64,000 nucleotides of DNA from Notospermus geniculatus. Lineage: Eukaryota; Nemertea; Pilidiophora; Heteronemertea; Lineidae. Both the position numbers and the translations under genes were made by a program. The stretch covers positions 2,899-66,898 of the forward strand of contig NMRB01002987.1 in NCBI GenBank assembly GCA_002633025.1, given 5' to 3'. The notes beneath the pieces were generated by a model, which made no database searches, had not been told where the DNA came from, and saw only the letters and a program-made list of their open reading frames with translations. Position 1 is the first letter of the stretch. Each line of letters opens with the position of its first letter. This document shows positions 48,401-59,800 of this stretch, in pieces.

Positions 48401-51400
48401 CTAAATTAGGCTAAAAATCCTTTATGAATATGGCCCAAAATGGTTCCGTCTCCTTGGGCTTCATAAAATTTTGCTACAGCCCCTAGCATACCTTCGTCGC
48501 CTGTGCCGTTAATACAGGCATATCTGACGTCGACACCGGTCGCTGCCGCTGTAACGGGTATTTGTGTAGTCCTGACCCGCTCAGATCAGATGAGACTGTC
48601 GCTGCCTTTTGAACTCTGACCTTTGGCCGTGCACCATTCGTCGCTTTGGACTTTCCACCTTGTTGTTCAAGCTGGAAGAAAATGTCAGTGATGGTAACAA
48701 TTTGACCAGCGAGACGTACCGGTACGGGTACATGTACATGAGGCCATTGACTTCGGACTATACTGTAAACCCCTTCATTTTCACAAGCCCTTATTTTTGT
48801 CCGATTTCAAATTGAAACGCAAAAATAGATGTGGACATTGTGGGCCGTATTCATAAAGGGTGTTTAAGACTTAGACGCGTGTAACTTCACTAAATGCACA
48901 CACTTCCACCATGCATTTGATGAAGTTACACGTGTTTAAGTCTTAAACACCCTTTATGAATATGGCCCTAAGTCTCTGAAACATTTCCGTTGAATACCAA
49001 GTCTTGATTAGAGCATAAATCCAAATGAAATGATACACAATCAAACAGGTCCCCAAATTATCATCTTGTACAAATATCAAGTGATAATTCGAACACTTCA
49101 AAATGGTGAACCACGAGATCGGCTACCTAAACTTTGAACCACAACGATAGAATATATATGTGACCCGTGACAGCAAAATGAGTCGGAATGCGCTGGAAAG
49201 AAGACCCAAGATGACACCAGGGTCCATATTCATAAACATACTTTAAGTCAGAGTGTGATACTTATCTTTTGTGCTGGACAAAAGATATTAAAGTGTCAGA
49301 CTTAGACTTATTAGTAGTTTTATGAATATTGGCCCAGGAGAACAATTGCAGAAATGGACAAAGTCAAATTTCACAATGGGGAGACAATCCTGAAATCAAC
49401 AAACTGTTGGTGTCACCTTGGACATGTTGGGTTGTCTTCTGTGGGCATTCCGACTGATTTTGCTGCCATGGGTCACATACCGTATGTTGCCTACATTTGA
49501 ATAAACAGCAAGGAGGAACAACTTCACCTCAGCTCTGATCACAGAACTTCCTTCCAAAATTTCCAGCCAGAGCAACAACTTTCTGCAGCAACATCCAAGT
49601 CAACAATTTGACTGAAAATTCATTGCTGCAGTCGCGGAGCCACACAATTGAAAACCACAATGAATGCAAGTCTAACAGCTGACTGGTAACATTTATGGAT
49701 GCATTCCACGAACTCTAATTATGAACTTATAATTTCACACNTTTTCCCTGAAATCGACGGAAACCAATTTCTAGATGGCGGCTCTGGTAGCCATATTGGA
49801 AATCGGAGCGCGGCCATTTTCAAAAGGAACCTTCCTCTAGTCACCCCCAACATGCATAACAAAAATCAATTTGATCGGACGAACAGTTCTCTTTTAAATG
49901 AACGGAAACAATAAACGGACGACGGACGACGACGACGACGACGGACGACGACGACGGACGTAACGGGTGACGACATAATGCCCCCGACTGCGTTGCAGCG
50001 GGGGCATAAAAAACAAAATACTAATGAATGAAGGCGAAGAAAATTAACACGCCCCGCGCATCGAACCCGAGACCTTCTGCTCTATGGGCAGGCTACTTTG
50101 CCACTCGGCCATAGCGACTATACACTGTATAGCGGCGCTGATATGCATAAATGTATTGTTTGGATATGATTTTTAAGGAATCAAATCACCTTCCGCATGA
50201 ATCGCACAAACCTTTGCCTATATGCATGTACATGACAAAATCAGACCTGGTCGCCTGTGATATAGGTAGGCTGTACGTTACATGATTTTTCCTCTTGGCC
50301 CTAAGGAAACATCAGTCAAGGTGTCAGCGTATAATTTATAATAGGTCACATTTGGAAACTCGATTATTTTGTTTCGATGGGTGCAATGAGTTGAATAACC
50401 ATAGTGAATAACTTTGATGCAAATAATGGTGTGAAAACGGAAACAATAAACGGACGACGACGACGACGACGGACGTAACGGGTGACGACATAATGCCCCC
50501 GACTGCGTTGCAGCGGGGGCATAAAAACTAACCCTACAATACTGTAAACTGGGAAATATTCACGACACTAAAAGTTGGCAAATTTGTCTCGTTCAGGATT
50601 CACAAAGATTAAAATCTGTGTTTCAGATAAGAATTTATTGTTAATGTATGATATGAGAGAGGTAAATACAATGGGCCATATTCACAAGGGGTGCTAAGCC
50701 TAATCAGCGTACAAATTCTGCATTACCAGGCCTTGCCGTTTGACGGGTGCGATTTTGCATGCACCTCACAAACAATAAAAATTCTATTGTTTGCGAGGTG
50801 CATGCAAAATCGCGCCCGTCAAACGGCAAGGCCTGCATTACACAGGTTAAAGGCCTAGAAAACTATTGTCTGATGTCTGTATGGTGCTTCACCAGAGGCG
50901 TTTACCCACAGGACAATCACACGCGTCCAACTGTCCTGCATCCAAGTCCAAGAGGACAAAGGAAATGTTGAACGTGTTGGCAGGCAGGCAGGCTTGTCTA
51001 GAATTTGTCCAACACTTTCTTTTGTCCTCCCACACTGACAGGCAGGAAAGGTCAGGCCTTTCCGTTTGACGGGCGCGAAAATGCATGCGCCTCGCAAACA
51101 ATAGAAATTCTATTGTTTGCGAGGTGCATGCATTTTCGCGCCCGTCAAACGGAAAGGCCTGAAAGGTAGACGCGTGTGATCATCTTGTGGGTAAACGCCA
51201 GAGATCAGGCAGCATACAGTAGGCAGAACAATAGTTTTCTAGGCGTACGCTGATTAGGCTAAACACCCTTTATGAATATGGCCCAATGAATTCATTTCAG
51301 TGGCCTGAACAATAAAACACATTCCGGAAGACCTCTATTGCCTGACCGGAAAATGACCAATTATTTCAATAAAGATGAATAACAGACTGATTATTTTGTT

Positions 51401-54400
51401 TGTATTGGATCAATTAGTGCAAATTATTCTAGTCATAAAAACAGACGATAAATGCATATTGGAATTCCACGAATAAACCACAGTACACAATGGTAACAGC
51501 AAATTTGTGTCAGGTTTATTATGCAGGTGATCTGGAAGTGTTATCTTAACCAATTTGCCATCAAGCTGGCATTTCCCGGCCAGTTCGTCAGCCACTCAAG
51601 TCAGTATTACGCGGTATCTTTGGAGAGTTGATCTAGGCGCCATCTCCATTATATCAGTAAAACTAAATCAACATTGCTTTGGTCTGAGCTGGTAGCCGAC
51701 AATTTGAACTTCACTTTTGTGTATCATTTTGTATTAGTTTCTATAGAATTTTTTTCATGCCAGCCGAAATGGATTCAAGACCTGTTAGAAGGACACCTCT
51801 CTTTTAAAGACATCTGTTAGGAGGACATCTCTCCATTAAAGACCTCTGTTAGTAGGACATCGCTCCATTCTCTTTTAAAGACATCTGTTAGGAGGACATC
51901 TCTCCATTAAAGACCTCTGTTAGTAGGACATCGCTCCATTAAAGACCTCTGTTAGTAGGACATCGCTCCATTAAAGACCTCTGTTAGTAGGACATCGCTC
52001 CATTAAAGACCTCTGTTTAGGAGGACGCCTCCTTTTAAACACCTCTGTTAGGAGGACAACTCTCTTTAAAAGAACCCAGTTTGGAGAACACCTCTCTATT
52101 GAAGATCTCTGTTAGGACACCTCTCTATGAAAAACCTCCGTTAGGCGGACACCTCTCTATGAAAGACCTCTCTTAAGAGCACACCTCTCTTTTAAAGATC
52201 TCTGTTATGACATCCCTCTGTTAAAGGCCTCTGTTAGGAGGACACCTCTCCTTTAATGACCTCTGTCAGGAGAACATCTCTAACACCTCTGTTAGGAGCA
52301 CTTCTCTCTATTAAAGACCACTGTTAGGAGCACAGCTCTCTGTTAAAGACCTGTTTGGAGGACACCTCTTTATCAAAGGTATTTGTTGAAAACTAACCTT
52401 ATCTGGTGTGAGATTCATCAACTCCATATTCTCCATACTCCTCCGTCTGGCACGAGGGATTTTCAATCCTGCAAAACAAAAGGAGAGACGTCTGAATCAA
52501 AAGTGTTGAAAATCATTTTTATTTACACAATGCAGTGGGCATCGAAGGCCCCATTAAAAAACTTTTTGTAAGAGACTTAATGGTACTGTCCCTCCCCAAG
52601 ATATATGGAATGGCCTAACTCACCAGCCTCAGATGTCCTTTAAACCTATAGCACATAAGCAATATCACAAGCGAGCAGAATCAGTGGTTGACACTGAGAC
52701 GCAGTGTGGCCCTAAATGACTTGAGGACTAGTCACAATTTGACTGATTTTGTCTCCCATCCCTATGGTTAAGCATGTGCATGGATAGGGCACCAGTCTAA
52801 CAGACCCGTAGGTGCTACTGGGCATTGTGAATATGGTCTCGAAGCTTATTGTGTTACCTGTGCAATTCGTTTTCCTGAAACACCTACCCGTTTCATCTGA
52901 ATCGGTTGTTGTAGATGCAATACTGCTGCGGTCTGTTGTATTGAGGCTGAAGATAGAAATTGGAGAATTTTTACAGTTATGATCATAAGGCGCCACTTCA
53001 CACACGCCTCTCAATGAGGAACGTTGGAGCCGTCAGAGGCCGCTACGAGTTACCGGTCCCAGAACGTCATGAAATTTGACGTCACAGGGCAGAAATGCAT
53101 GCCACAACGTCGTCCATAATGACGTGGGCGCCGTGGCTCACGCACTTGACGCCAAATTTTGCGACGTTCTAGGACCGATAACAGGCGGCCTCTTACGGCC
53201 ACCGACGGCAGAAAAGTTCCTCATTGCATCAGATGCTCTGCACCCTCTGTTTCAGTCATGAATTTAGACACACCTTCATCTGCCTAATTTGGGCTATAAT
53301 TGTGATTTCAGTAATCACCACATCAAGAACTGTATACTTTTTGACACTTTCTCAGGCTATTATGTCATTTTATGGTCTTTAGAAGCAGATTAGAGCATTT
53401 TTGAAGGTCCGACAGCCTTTGCAATTTTTTCTCTCTCTTTTATTGTAATTTGGGCACAACTCTCAGCACCCTAATTTGGGCACATTTCCAAATCTCTGCA
53501 CCCTCAAACGTCCTAGGTGGCAAGCAATAAGGAGTCCTGTCACCTAAGAGTTTTCTTGCACAATCTGGCACACTGTAGCCAGATGTTTGTGTACCGTAAT
53601 TGTCTTAAAGCCAGGCCTTGCTGTTTGACGGGCGCGATTTTGCATGCACCTCGCAAACAATAGAATTTGTATTGTTTGCGAGGTGCATGCAAAATCGCAC
53701 CCGTCAAACGGCAAGGCCTGTTAAGCATAAGTCATAATCCGCAGACCTACCTAATATTTTCAGCATTCTCATCAATGGCTTTGGTATTTGCATGAATTCC
53801 TAGGACAGTTCTCAGATCGGCGAGATTCATTTGTGCCGTCGCTTGGCCCGTGTGGTCACCAATCTGAAATCAACAAGGACCAAAGACTGAAATGTCGTCA
53901 AATGTGATTTGCAAGAGCGGATAATGGAAGCCTTCAAAAGCGCTCCAACAAAGTGTTGTCAAGGACTTGAAGATGGCATCTAACGGCAGTAAAGTCTCCT
54001 ATTCTAAAGCTCGTATGGGAAGGTCAGGGTTTCCGCCAGAGGGTAAAATTCCGTACCCTTAAATTTTTCCAGGGTACGGATCCGTACCCTCAAAAACGTT
54101 GGGTAACCATTTTTCCTTGAAGTGATATAAACATCCTGATGATACCTTAAGCAACTTGAAGAAGTCAAATATGTTTTTTCCAAAAAATTTTTTTTTTGGT
54201 CTGTACCCTCATTTTTTTTGTCTGGTGGAAACCCTGAAGGTGTGCTAGATATCTTATCATTATATCACGTACCCAGTTCATGTATTTGTATTTGATTTTC
54301 CCGTCAGGGCCGACGCTATAGCATTATTGGCCCTGATAAGTAGGGAGGAGGCCATTACAAGCTACAGATGTACTCATGTTTCTCACTTGGATGGGGTCTT

Positions 54401-55939
54401 TTACTTGCCCTTGCAAAGACACAAGGTACAAGACACCAGGGTGTAATGTCCCATGCAACAGACTGAAGAGCCGGGAATGAAATCCCATATGGCCCGGGCT
54501 GGATTCGAACCCGGGACCTGCCGCTTGCTAAGCAGACATGATAACCACTAGGCTATCAGGGCTCCCCAGTTCGTAAAGGTAGCAAAGTACCTTACACCTT
54601 TCAAAAGCCATTATGAACACACCTCTTTAGAAATATCTAGATGGCGACTAGCATAATATAGAGCCTTCTCATGGTTTCCAAGCGCCGTGTGTGCATTGCC
54701 CAAACTCCAACACGCCCGGCCCTCGCCCACCCGGTCTTTCAGGTCCTGAGCAATCATCAAATGCCGCGTGTGATACTCGATCGCACGGTCATAATCTCGT
54801 AATAACGTGTACGTGTTGCCCAGGCTGTAGCACGCTTGCGCCTCCAGGGCTTTGTCGCCGAGATGTTTGGCAATTTGTAACGTCCGTCTGTGAAAAAGAG
54901 AAGAGCAGCATTAGTGGCAATACTACTCCCCATTCCACTTTCAAGTGGCGCGAAGTTTATCAACGATAGCTCCGCAACGGCTGGGTCAAATTTGACATAC
55001 CATACATCAATCGATTTGTCTTTTTTTCCGCTACAGCCATCATCGCTGTCATTTTCCCGAAAAACGTGACAGAAAAAAGTTCTTTCACAAATCACAGTTT
55101 GTGTTTACGGCCAAAATGGCGGCCATTTTGAAATGACGCAATGCATCCCGCACGTGTAAACTGCACTCAACAGCATGCGAAATGAAATGCATTCTGAGAA
55201 AGGGATCCGTTATGTCGGCCTTACGCGAAAAAAAATGAAGATAGCAGAAAGATAACAAGAAAGACAAGTCAATTGATGTATGGTATGTCGAATTTGACCC
55301 AGCCGTTGCGGAGATATCGGCTGAAAACCTCGCGCCATTGGGATGTGGAATGAAGTGTAGTTAAGTTCTCAGCTTTGTGCAACAGAACTTTTGCAGATGA
55401 CGTCATCAAAGGAAAATCCACCATCTTGATGGTCAAACTGACATCAAATTACGCCGCCAATCCACGCAGCACACTGTCGTCGGCGCAGGTGGAGTGTGTG
55501 CGATTTCAACCATGATGTGATCTGCATATGGTGAAGTTTGTCGTCGATGTCAGCATGGTGGACCACCCGTCAGACGTGATGTCATAATGAGCCACTGCAC
55601 AAGCTCAATATAAATGGGGTTTGTACACTCCAAGGAGATTTATTTTCAGGAAATTCCAGGTTTTTACCCACAATTTCCAGTAGAGTAAATTTCCAGTAGA
55701 GTAGTCCAGAAATTCCAGGGGGCCGTAAGACTCCTGAATAATCTGTGTTTAATCTGTCAAGTTGTTCGTGAAAACTGCATGGATCGAACTTGGCGGTTGA
55801 GGTTTTATACAGGATCTACTTACTTGTAATGGTCGGCGGCCAATTCAAAATCTCCTAGAAATATGTGAGCATTACCCAGGTTACTGTACGCTCGCCGTTC
55901 AGCACTTTTATCACCAAATTCTTTTGCGATGGCTAATCT
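45434..55939 (-). CDS. gpsm2: GPSM2/LGN/Pins-like protein, copy A, 3' nine exons (5' part absent)
   Basis: LGN/Pins links Galpha-i-GDP at the cortex (GoLoco motifs) to NuMA/Inscuteable (TPR) to orient the spindle. Exons in gene order: 55824-55939, 54623-54887, 53751-53863, 52888-52946, 52398-52468, 48492-48671, 47803-47965, 46271-46458, 45434-45631. They total 1353 bp, 450 aa plus stop, with GT-AG junctions and fitting phases. The first two exons give TPRs (LAIAKEFGDKSAERRAYSNL, ACYSLGNTYTLL, ACWSLGNAHTALGN). The fifth carries the linker RRRSMENMELMNLTPDK. Four GoLoco motifs follow: FFELITKYQSRRMEDQR, FLDMVAGIQSQRMNDQR, FFEMLMRCQ|GSRIEDQR (split by an intron) and FFSLIQRVQSSRLEEQR. The protein ends in a lysine run. 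Compared with family members of about 680 aa, roughly the first 190 residues are missing. No such exon lies in the 190 bp before copy B begins. GPSM1 is the other vertebrate paralog; an invertebrate gene would be ancestral to both. Confidence 0.93.
45725..46245 (+). repeat. minisatellite in GPSM2 intron, copy A
   Basis: Long compound units containing TCTGACAACCATTTGGCTAC, ACAAATTCCTTGGTTTTCAC and TTTCCTGTTTGACTACCAA. The counterpart at 57118-57660 has a different unit arrangement. Confidence 0.85.
46694..46982. mobile_element. TTAACCCTTTCGCTGCG MITE, copy A
   Basis: TTAACCCTTTCGCTGCG at left, CGCAGCGAAAGGGTTAA at right. It is present in both duplication copies, so it predates their split. 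Confidence 0.85.
46983..47361. mobile_element. TTAA-target MITE present only in copy A
   Basis: The perfect end repeat AGCGAATGGCTCGCGGGGTT is mirrored at 47361, with TTAA on both sides (46979-46982 and 47362-47365). Copy B shows the empty site GGGTTAAGTCCCC near 58395-58407. TTAA target duplication is the mark of piggyBac-type elements. Confidence 0.92.
48842..48968. mobile_element. GGGCC-type MITE present only in copy A
   Basis: GGGCCGTATTCATAAAGGGT at left, mirrored at the right. Copy B lacks it near 59888. Confidence 0.85.
49159..49477. mobile_element. TGTGACCCGTGACAGCAAAA MITE, copy A, with nested element
   Basis: Ends TGTGACCCGTGACAGCAAAA and TTTTGCTGCCATGGGTCACA. The copy-B counterpart is 60083-60282. 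The copy-A version is longer because of the insert at 49220-49335. Confidence 0.85.
49220..49335. mobile_element. GGGCC-type MITE nested within a MITE, copy A only
   Basis: GGGTCCATATTCATAAACAT at left and TTTATGAATATTGGCCC at right. The corresponding site in copy B (near 60143) reads straight through ACACCAGAGAACAAT. Confidence 0.8.
49906..50006 (+). repeat. ACG tract plus hairpin module, unit 1
   Basis: GAACGGAAACAATAAACGG, ACG repeats, GTAACGGGTGACGACATAAT, then the hairpin TGCCCCCG...CGGGGGCA and an A run. Nearly identical to 50437-50527. Confidence 0.8.
50039..50115 (-). repeat. tRNA-like sequence (SINE head)
   Basis: On the - strand: TATGGCCGAGTGGCAAAG (A-box-like) and GGTCTCGGGTTCGATGCG (B-box). 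The acceptor arms do not pair, so it is not a functional tRNA gene. It lies between the two ACG-hairpin modules. Confidence 0.5.
50437..50527 (+). repeat. ACG tract plus hairpin module, unit 2
   Basis: Direct repeat of 49906-50006 with a shorter ACG tract. Confidence 0.8.
50727..50835. mobile_element. hairpin element (CAGGCCTTGCCGTTTGACGG), copy 1
   Basis: Arms of about 50 bp around an ATTCTATTG centre. Flanked by CATTAC on both sides (50721-50726 and 50836-50841). Confidence 0.85.
51053..51161. mobile_element. hairpin element, copy 2
   Basis: CAGGCCTTTCCGTTTGACGG arms, almost perfect. Flanked by AAAGGT on both sides (51047-51052 and 51162-51167). Confidence 0.85.
51779..52380 (+). repeat. 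minisatellite in GPSM2 intron, copy A
   Basis: Units of about 31-34 bp: TTAAAGACCTCTGTTAGGAG, GACACCTCTCTA. Roughly 18 units. Copy B has more (62930-63795). Confidence 0.9.
53035..53193. mobile_element. palindromic MITE, AGAACGTCAC family, in GPSM2 intron
   Basis: AGAGGCCGC... GGTCCCAGAACGTCATGAAA at left, mirrored to GGCGGCCTCT. Confidence 0.8.
53612..53720. mobile_element. hairpin element (CAGGCCTTGCTGTTTGACGG), copy 3
   Basis: Same arms as 50727-50835. Flanks TTAAAGC and TTAAGC resemble a target duplication with one indel. Confidence 0.8.
54024..54235. mobile_element. MITE with CAGGGTTTCCGCCAGA ends
   Basis: CAGGGTTTCCGCCAGA at left, TCTGGTGGAAACCCTG at right; interior GTACCCTNAAA words inverted. 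A fragment also occurs at 48172. Confidence 0.8.
54320..54565 (-). mobile_element. tRNA-derived SINE in GPSM2 intron
   Basis: The - strand head GAGCCCTGATAGCCTAGTGG has a good B-box (GGGTTCGAATCC), and the body ends in CTTATCAGGGCCAATAA. This is the best-preserved copy in the window. The exon at 54623 lies 58 bp away. Confidence 0.85.
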
Positions 55940-56692
55940 CTGAAAAAGAATTCAGTATTCTAGAAGTGTCTAAAAGTTCAGGTGGCTTTCTTCAAAAGAT
56001 TCTTACTCTCAGGAATTTCGTGTTGAAAGATCTTCATGAAAAGGGGCTGGAAGGTGAAAAATCAAAAAGTCCAGTTCTGCGCCCGTAAGTCATACAGACT
56101 TCAAACTTGCAGGGATGATACATCATAGGACATGTCTGGTCAGTCCACTGAATCCCCTGTGTCTGGTCAGTCCACTGAATCCCCCATGTCTGATCAGTCC
56201 ACTGAATCCCCCATGTCTGTTCAGTCCACTGAATCCACATGTCTGGTCAGTCTGAATCCCCAAGTTGGCTGTGTCCACTGAATTCCAAAGTCTGTTCTAT
56301 CCACTGAATTCTCCAATATGTCCACAATGAATAGAGAATCCTGTTTTTAACAATGCATTCCAGACTCCCCTTTTCCTCAATATTATTCCACCTTTATTCA
56401 AAAGACGGAACCGTTTCTTTCAACATTAGTCTGAAAATTATGCCGGTGAGAAAAATTTATTGTAATTTTCTTCCATACGTCTGCAAATCTTGGAGATGAA
56501 ACATGAAACATGATTGGAAGATGAAAATCCAGACAATATAATACGGACCGAAGTAACATCTCAAGTTACCTGTTGAAGGTGAACCATTTGGGGGAATGCT
56601 CCAGAATATTTTCACCAGAAATGACAACAACTTGATACTCGAAGTAAGAAAATACGTATTGAAAAAGTAACTTGGATTATATTTCTGAACCG

Positions 56693-56698
56693 TTTATT
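56693..56698 (-). promoter_or_regulatory. gpsm2: candidate polyadenylation signal, GPSM2 copy B
   Basis: AATAAA at the same distance from the stop as in copy A. Confidence 0.5.
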
Positions 56699-56817
56699 TC
56701 AACAAATTTCATCATCAGGTCATCCATTTCACGAAATTTTCCCCCAAAAGGCCATTTCAAACCAGGTACTGAGAATTTCCTAAAAAGAATAAAATATCCC
56801 TAAAACTAACACAGTGA

Positions 56818-59800
56818 TCATTTCTTTTTCTTCCGACTACTGCCCGATTTCGGCTTCAAGTTTTTCGGTGCATTTAATGGCAATTCAGTCCGTTGTTCTT
56901 CCAAGCGACTCGATTGGACACGTTGAATTAAACTAAAGAAATCCTCGTCGGGTACAGTCGGTGCCATCTTTTTGTTCTCCGGCAAGGCACTACGTTGATC
57001 TTCTATTCTTGATCCCTGAAAAAAATATGTAAATTGTAGCTACAATCAGAAGGAACACATGGCAGGGTTTGCAAATAGCTGTTTTAGACACCTTTGGTGA
57101 CATCTGATTTCCGTGTTCGACTACCAACAATCTAACAACCATTGAAAAATTCCTTGGTTTTCACTTGGCTACATTTTCCTGTTTGGCTACCAATGGTCTG
57201 AACAACAATGGTCTGACAGCCATCTGGCTACACAAATTCCTTGGTTTTCACTTGGCTACACTTTCCTGTTTGACTACCAATGACCTGAAGGCCAATGGTC
57301 TGACAACCATTTGGCTACACAAATTCCTTGGTTTTCACTTGGCTACATTTTCCTATTTGACTATCAATGGTCTGACAACCATTTGGCTACACAAATGCCT
57401 TGGTCTAACAACAGTCTAACAACTATTTGGCTACACAAATCCCTTGGTTTTTTTTATTTGGCTACATTTTCCTGTTTGACTACCAATGGTCTAACAACCA
57501 TTTGGCTACACAACTTGCTTGGTGTACCAATAGTCTAACAACCACTTGGCTGCACAAATTCCTCGGTTTTCAATTGGCCATTTTCCTGTTTGACTACCAA
57601 TGGTCTACCATTTGGCTACACAAATTGCTTGGTTTTCCTTTGGCTACACTAATTCATTGTTTTCATCCTTGAAGTTTATTAAGTAGACGTACCTGGCATC
57701 TCATTAACATTTCGAAGAATGAGTCATCTGGGATCGTCCCTTGTTTCTGTAATAATTCTCTAACAGCCTGACTCTGATGAAGACCAGGGAACTGGGGTAG
57801 ATGTGCTCGTTGGTCGTTCATTCTTTGGCTCTGGATTCCCGCTACCATGTCGAGAAACTCATCCTTTTGTTTTGTTGTGGCTGGAAAAGGAAAGAAATCA
57901 TGGAAATGGGGACCCTAACCCACTGCCTCAATAGGTGTCACTAGTGGTTAAAACTATTGAAATGAAACTGACATCCCAGTCCTGATCAATTTCCCACACA
58001 AAAGGTGTCCATTGTATAGGACCGGGTTTCGGTGTGTTGCCCTCTATCGTAGCTAGGATCCCCATTAACTGTGGGTGTCACTTCCGAAGGATTGCCGTCG
58101 ATGCCTCTTCATTAACCCTTTTGCTGCGTTTGACGTGCAGTACACGTCATGGCACATGCTCAGTCCAGTGGGGGGTGACGTGCAGAGCACGTCATGCCCA
58201 ATAGCTTTGATACTTGTCACGCACTGGCCGTAGTAACTTTATAAATGGTATACGCACTTGGGAAACTTTAGTTTGATCAGGATACAATAGATGGCGACAC
58301 TTTTGAATATTTCTGGCGCTGTTGGGAGGTGCCTCCACGGACGAACTGATGCGCAGCACTGCGTGGCATTGCGATAATGGCTGCCGCAGCAAAAGGGTTA
58401 AGTCCCCTCAACGCTATGCGACTCATTTCAGTCGGGAAAACAAAGAAAGTCCTTTATAAGAAACGTTTTCAAATTTGCACTCAAGTCCAGATAAGGAAAG
58501 ATAGCAAGATCGCCTTATTGGCTGACTAAGTCATACACTTCCCATACAGGACTAACTTTATTGTACACAGCGTAATTGATCATGGGCAGGAATTGGGTCA
58601 AACCGATATGGCCGACCGAACAGGCCTAAATACATGTCATGAAATTTTGGGAGCCAAGCATTGGGTTTGAAATATCCGTGAGTTCGTAAAATCGAGGTTT
58701 GTAAGAGCGAGGGTGTACTGCAATTTAAAGATCCTACCTTTTCCAATTTCTGCCTTGGGAGGAACTGCCGGCCTGGCGACGGAATTCCCGATGGAATTCT
58801 GTTGTTCCAACAATCGCATCGAACAACGTTGATCCTCCATCCGTCTGCTCTGGTACTTGGTGATCAACTCGAAGAATCCGTCATCCTCCACATTCACTTT
58901 CTGAAACGTTAACGTGGGAGTATTAACACCTTGCTTTCTCACCTGGTCTTAACACAGCCTACACATCCGGTGGCCTGCATGTCCGGTCCATGACCTGAAA
59001 GATTTTGACGTTCTGCCCCCAAGTTTCTTGTTTAAATCCCTGCTGGGCTTGTTAATATCCCCCTTTCCTTTCATCTAACTTTCCTGTGTCAGTGTGGGAG
59101 GACAAAAGAAAGTGTTGGACAAATTCCAGACAAGCCTGCCTGGATCGTTCAACATTTCCTTTGTCCTCTTGGACATAGACGCAGGGCAATTGGACACGTG
59201 TGATTATCCTGCAGGTGAACGCCTCTGGTGAAGCACCTGTATAATGCAGAAGTTGCACGCTGATTAGGCTAAACATCCTTTATGAATATGGCCCAAAATG
59301 ATTCCGTCTCCTTGGGCTTCATATAATTTTGCTACGGCCCCTAGCATACCTTCGTCGCCTGCGCCGTTAATACAGGCATATCTGACGTCGACACCGGTCG
59401 CTGCCGCTGTAACGGGTATTTGTGTAGTCCTGATCCGCTCAGATCAGATGAGACTGTCGCTGCCTTTTGAACTCTGACCTTTGGCCGTGCACCATTCGTC
59501 GCTTTTGACTTCCCACCTTGTTGTTCAAGCTGGAAGAAAATGTCGGTGATGATAACAATTCGACCAGCGAGACGTACCGGTACACCAACGCCACTGACTT
59601 CAGACTATACTGTAAACCCCATCATTTTCACAAGTCCATATTTGTGACCCTCCACCACAAAACCAGTCGGAAGTCACATGGAAAATGGGCCAAGACGTAC
59701 CGAGGTGTCACCAGGAGATAAAGAAACAAATAGAATCACTCAGACTTCACAATAGACAGACAATACTGAAATTGACAGATAATTCAGTCCCAACCTGCCA

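Larger units (their letters stand above)
50673..51284. mobile_element. composite GGGCC-type element, copy A only, AAT target duplication
   Basis: GGGCCATATTCACAAGGGGT at left and ACCCTTTATGAATATGGCCC at right, flanked by AAT on each side. Copy B has the single unoccupied site near 62425. It contains two hairpin elements and sequence also seen at 48230-48420. Confidence 0.85.
44747..52592. repeat. segmental duplication, copy A
   Basis: Matches 56131-64000 collinearly, with substitutions and whole-element insertions or deletions. The offset is 11,384 bp, which would be the tandem unit. The left border lies inside the minisatellite. The right border is set only by the window end in copy B. Confidence 0.95.
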
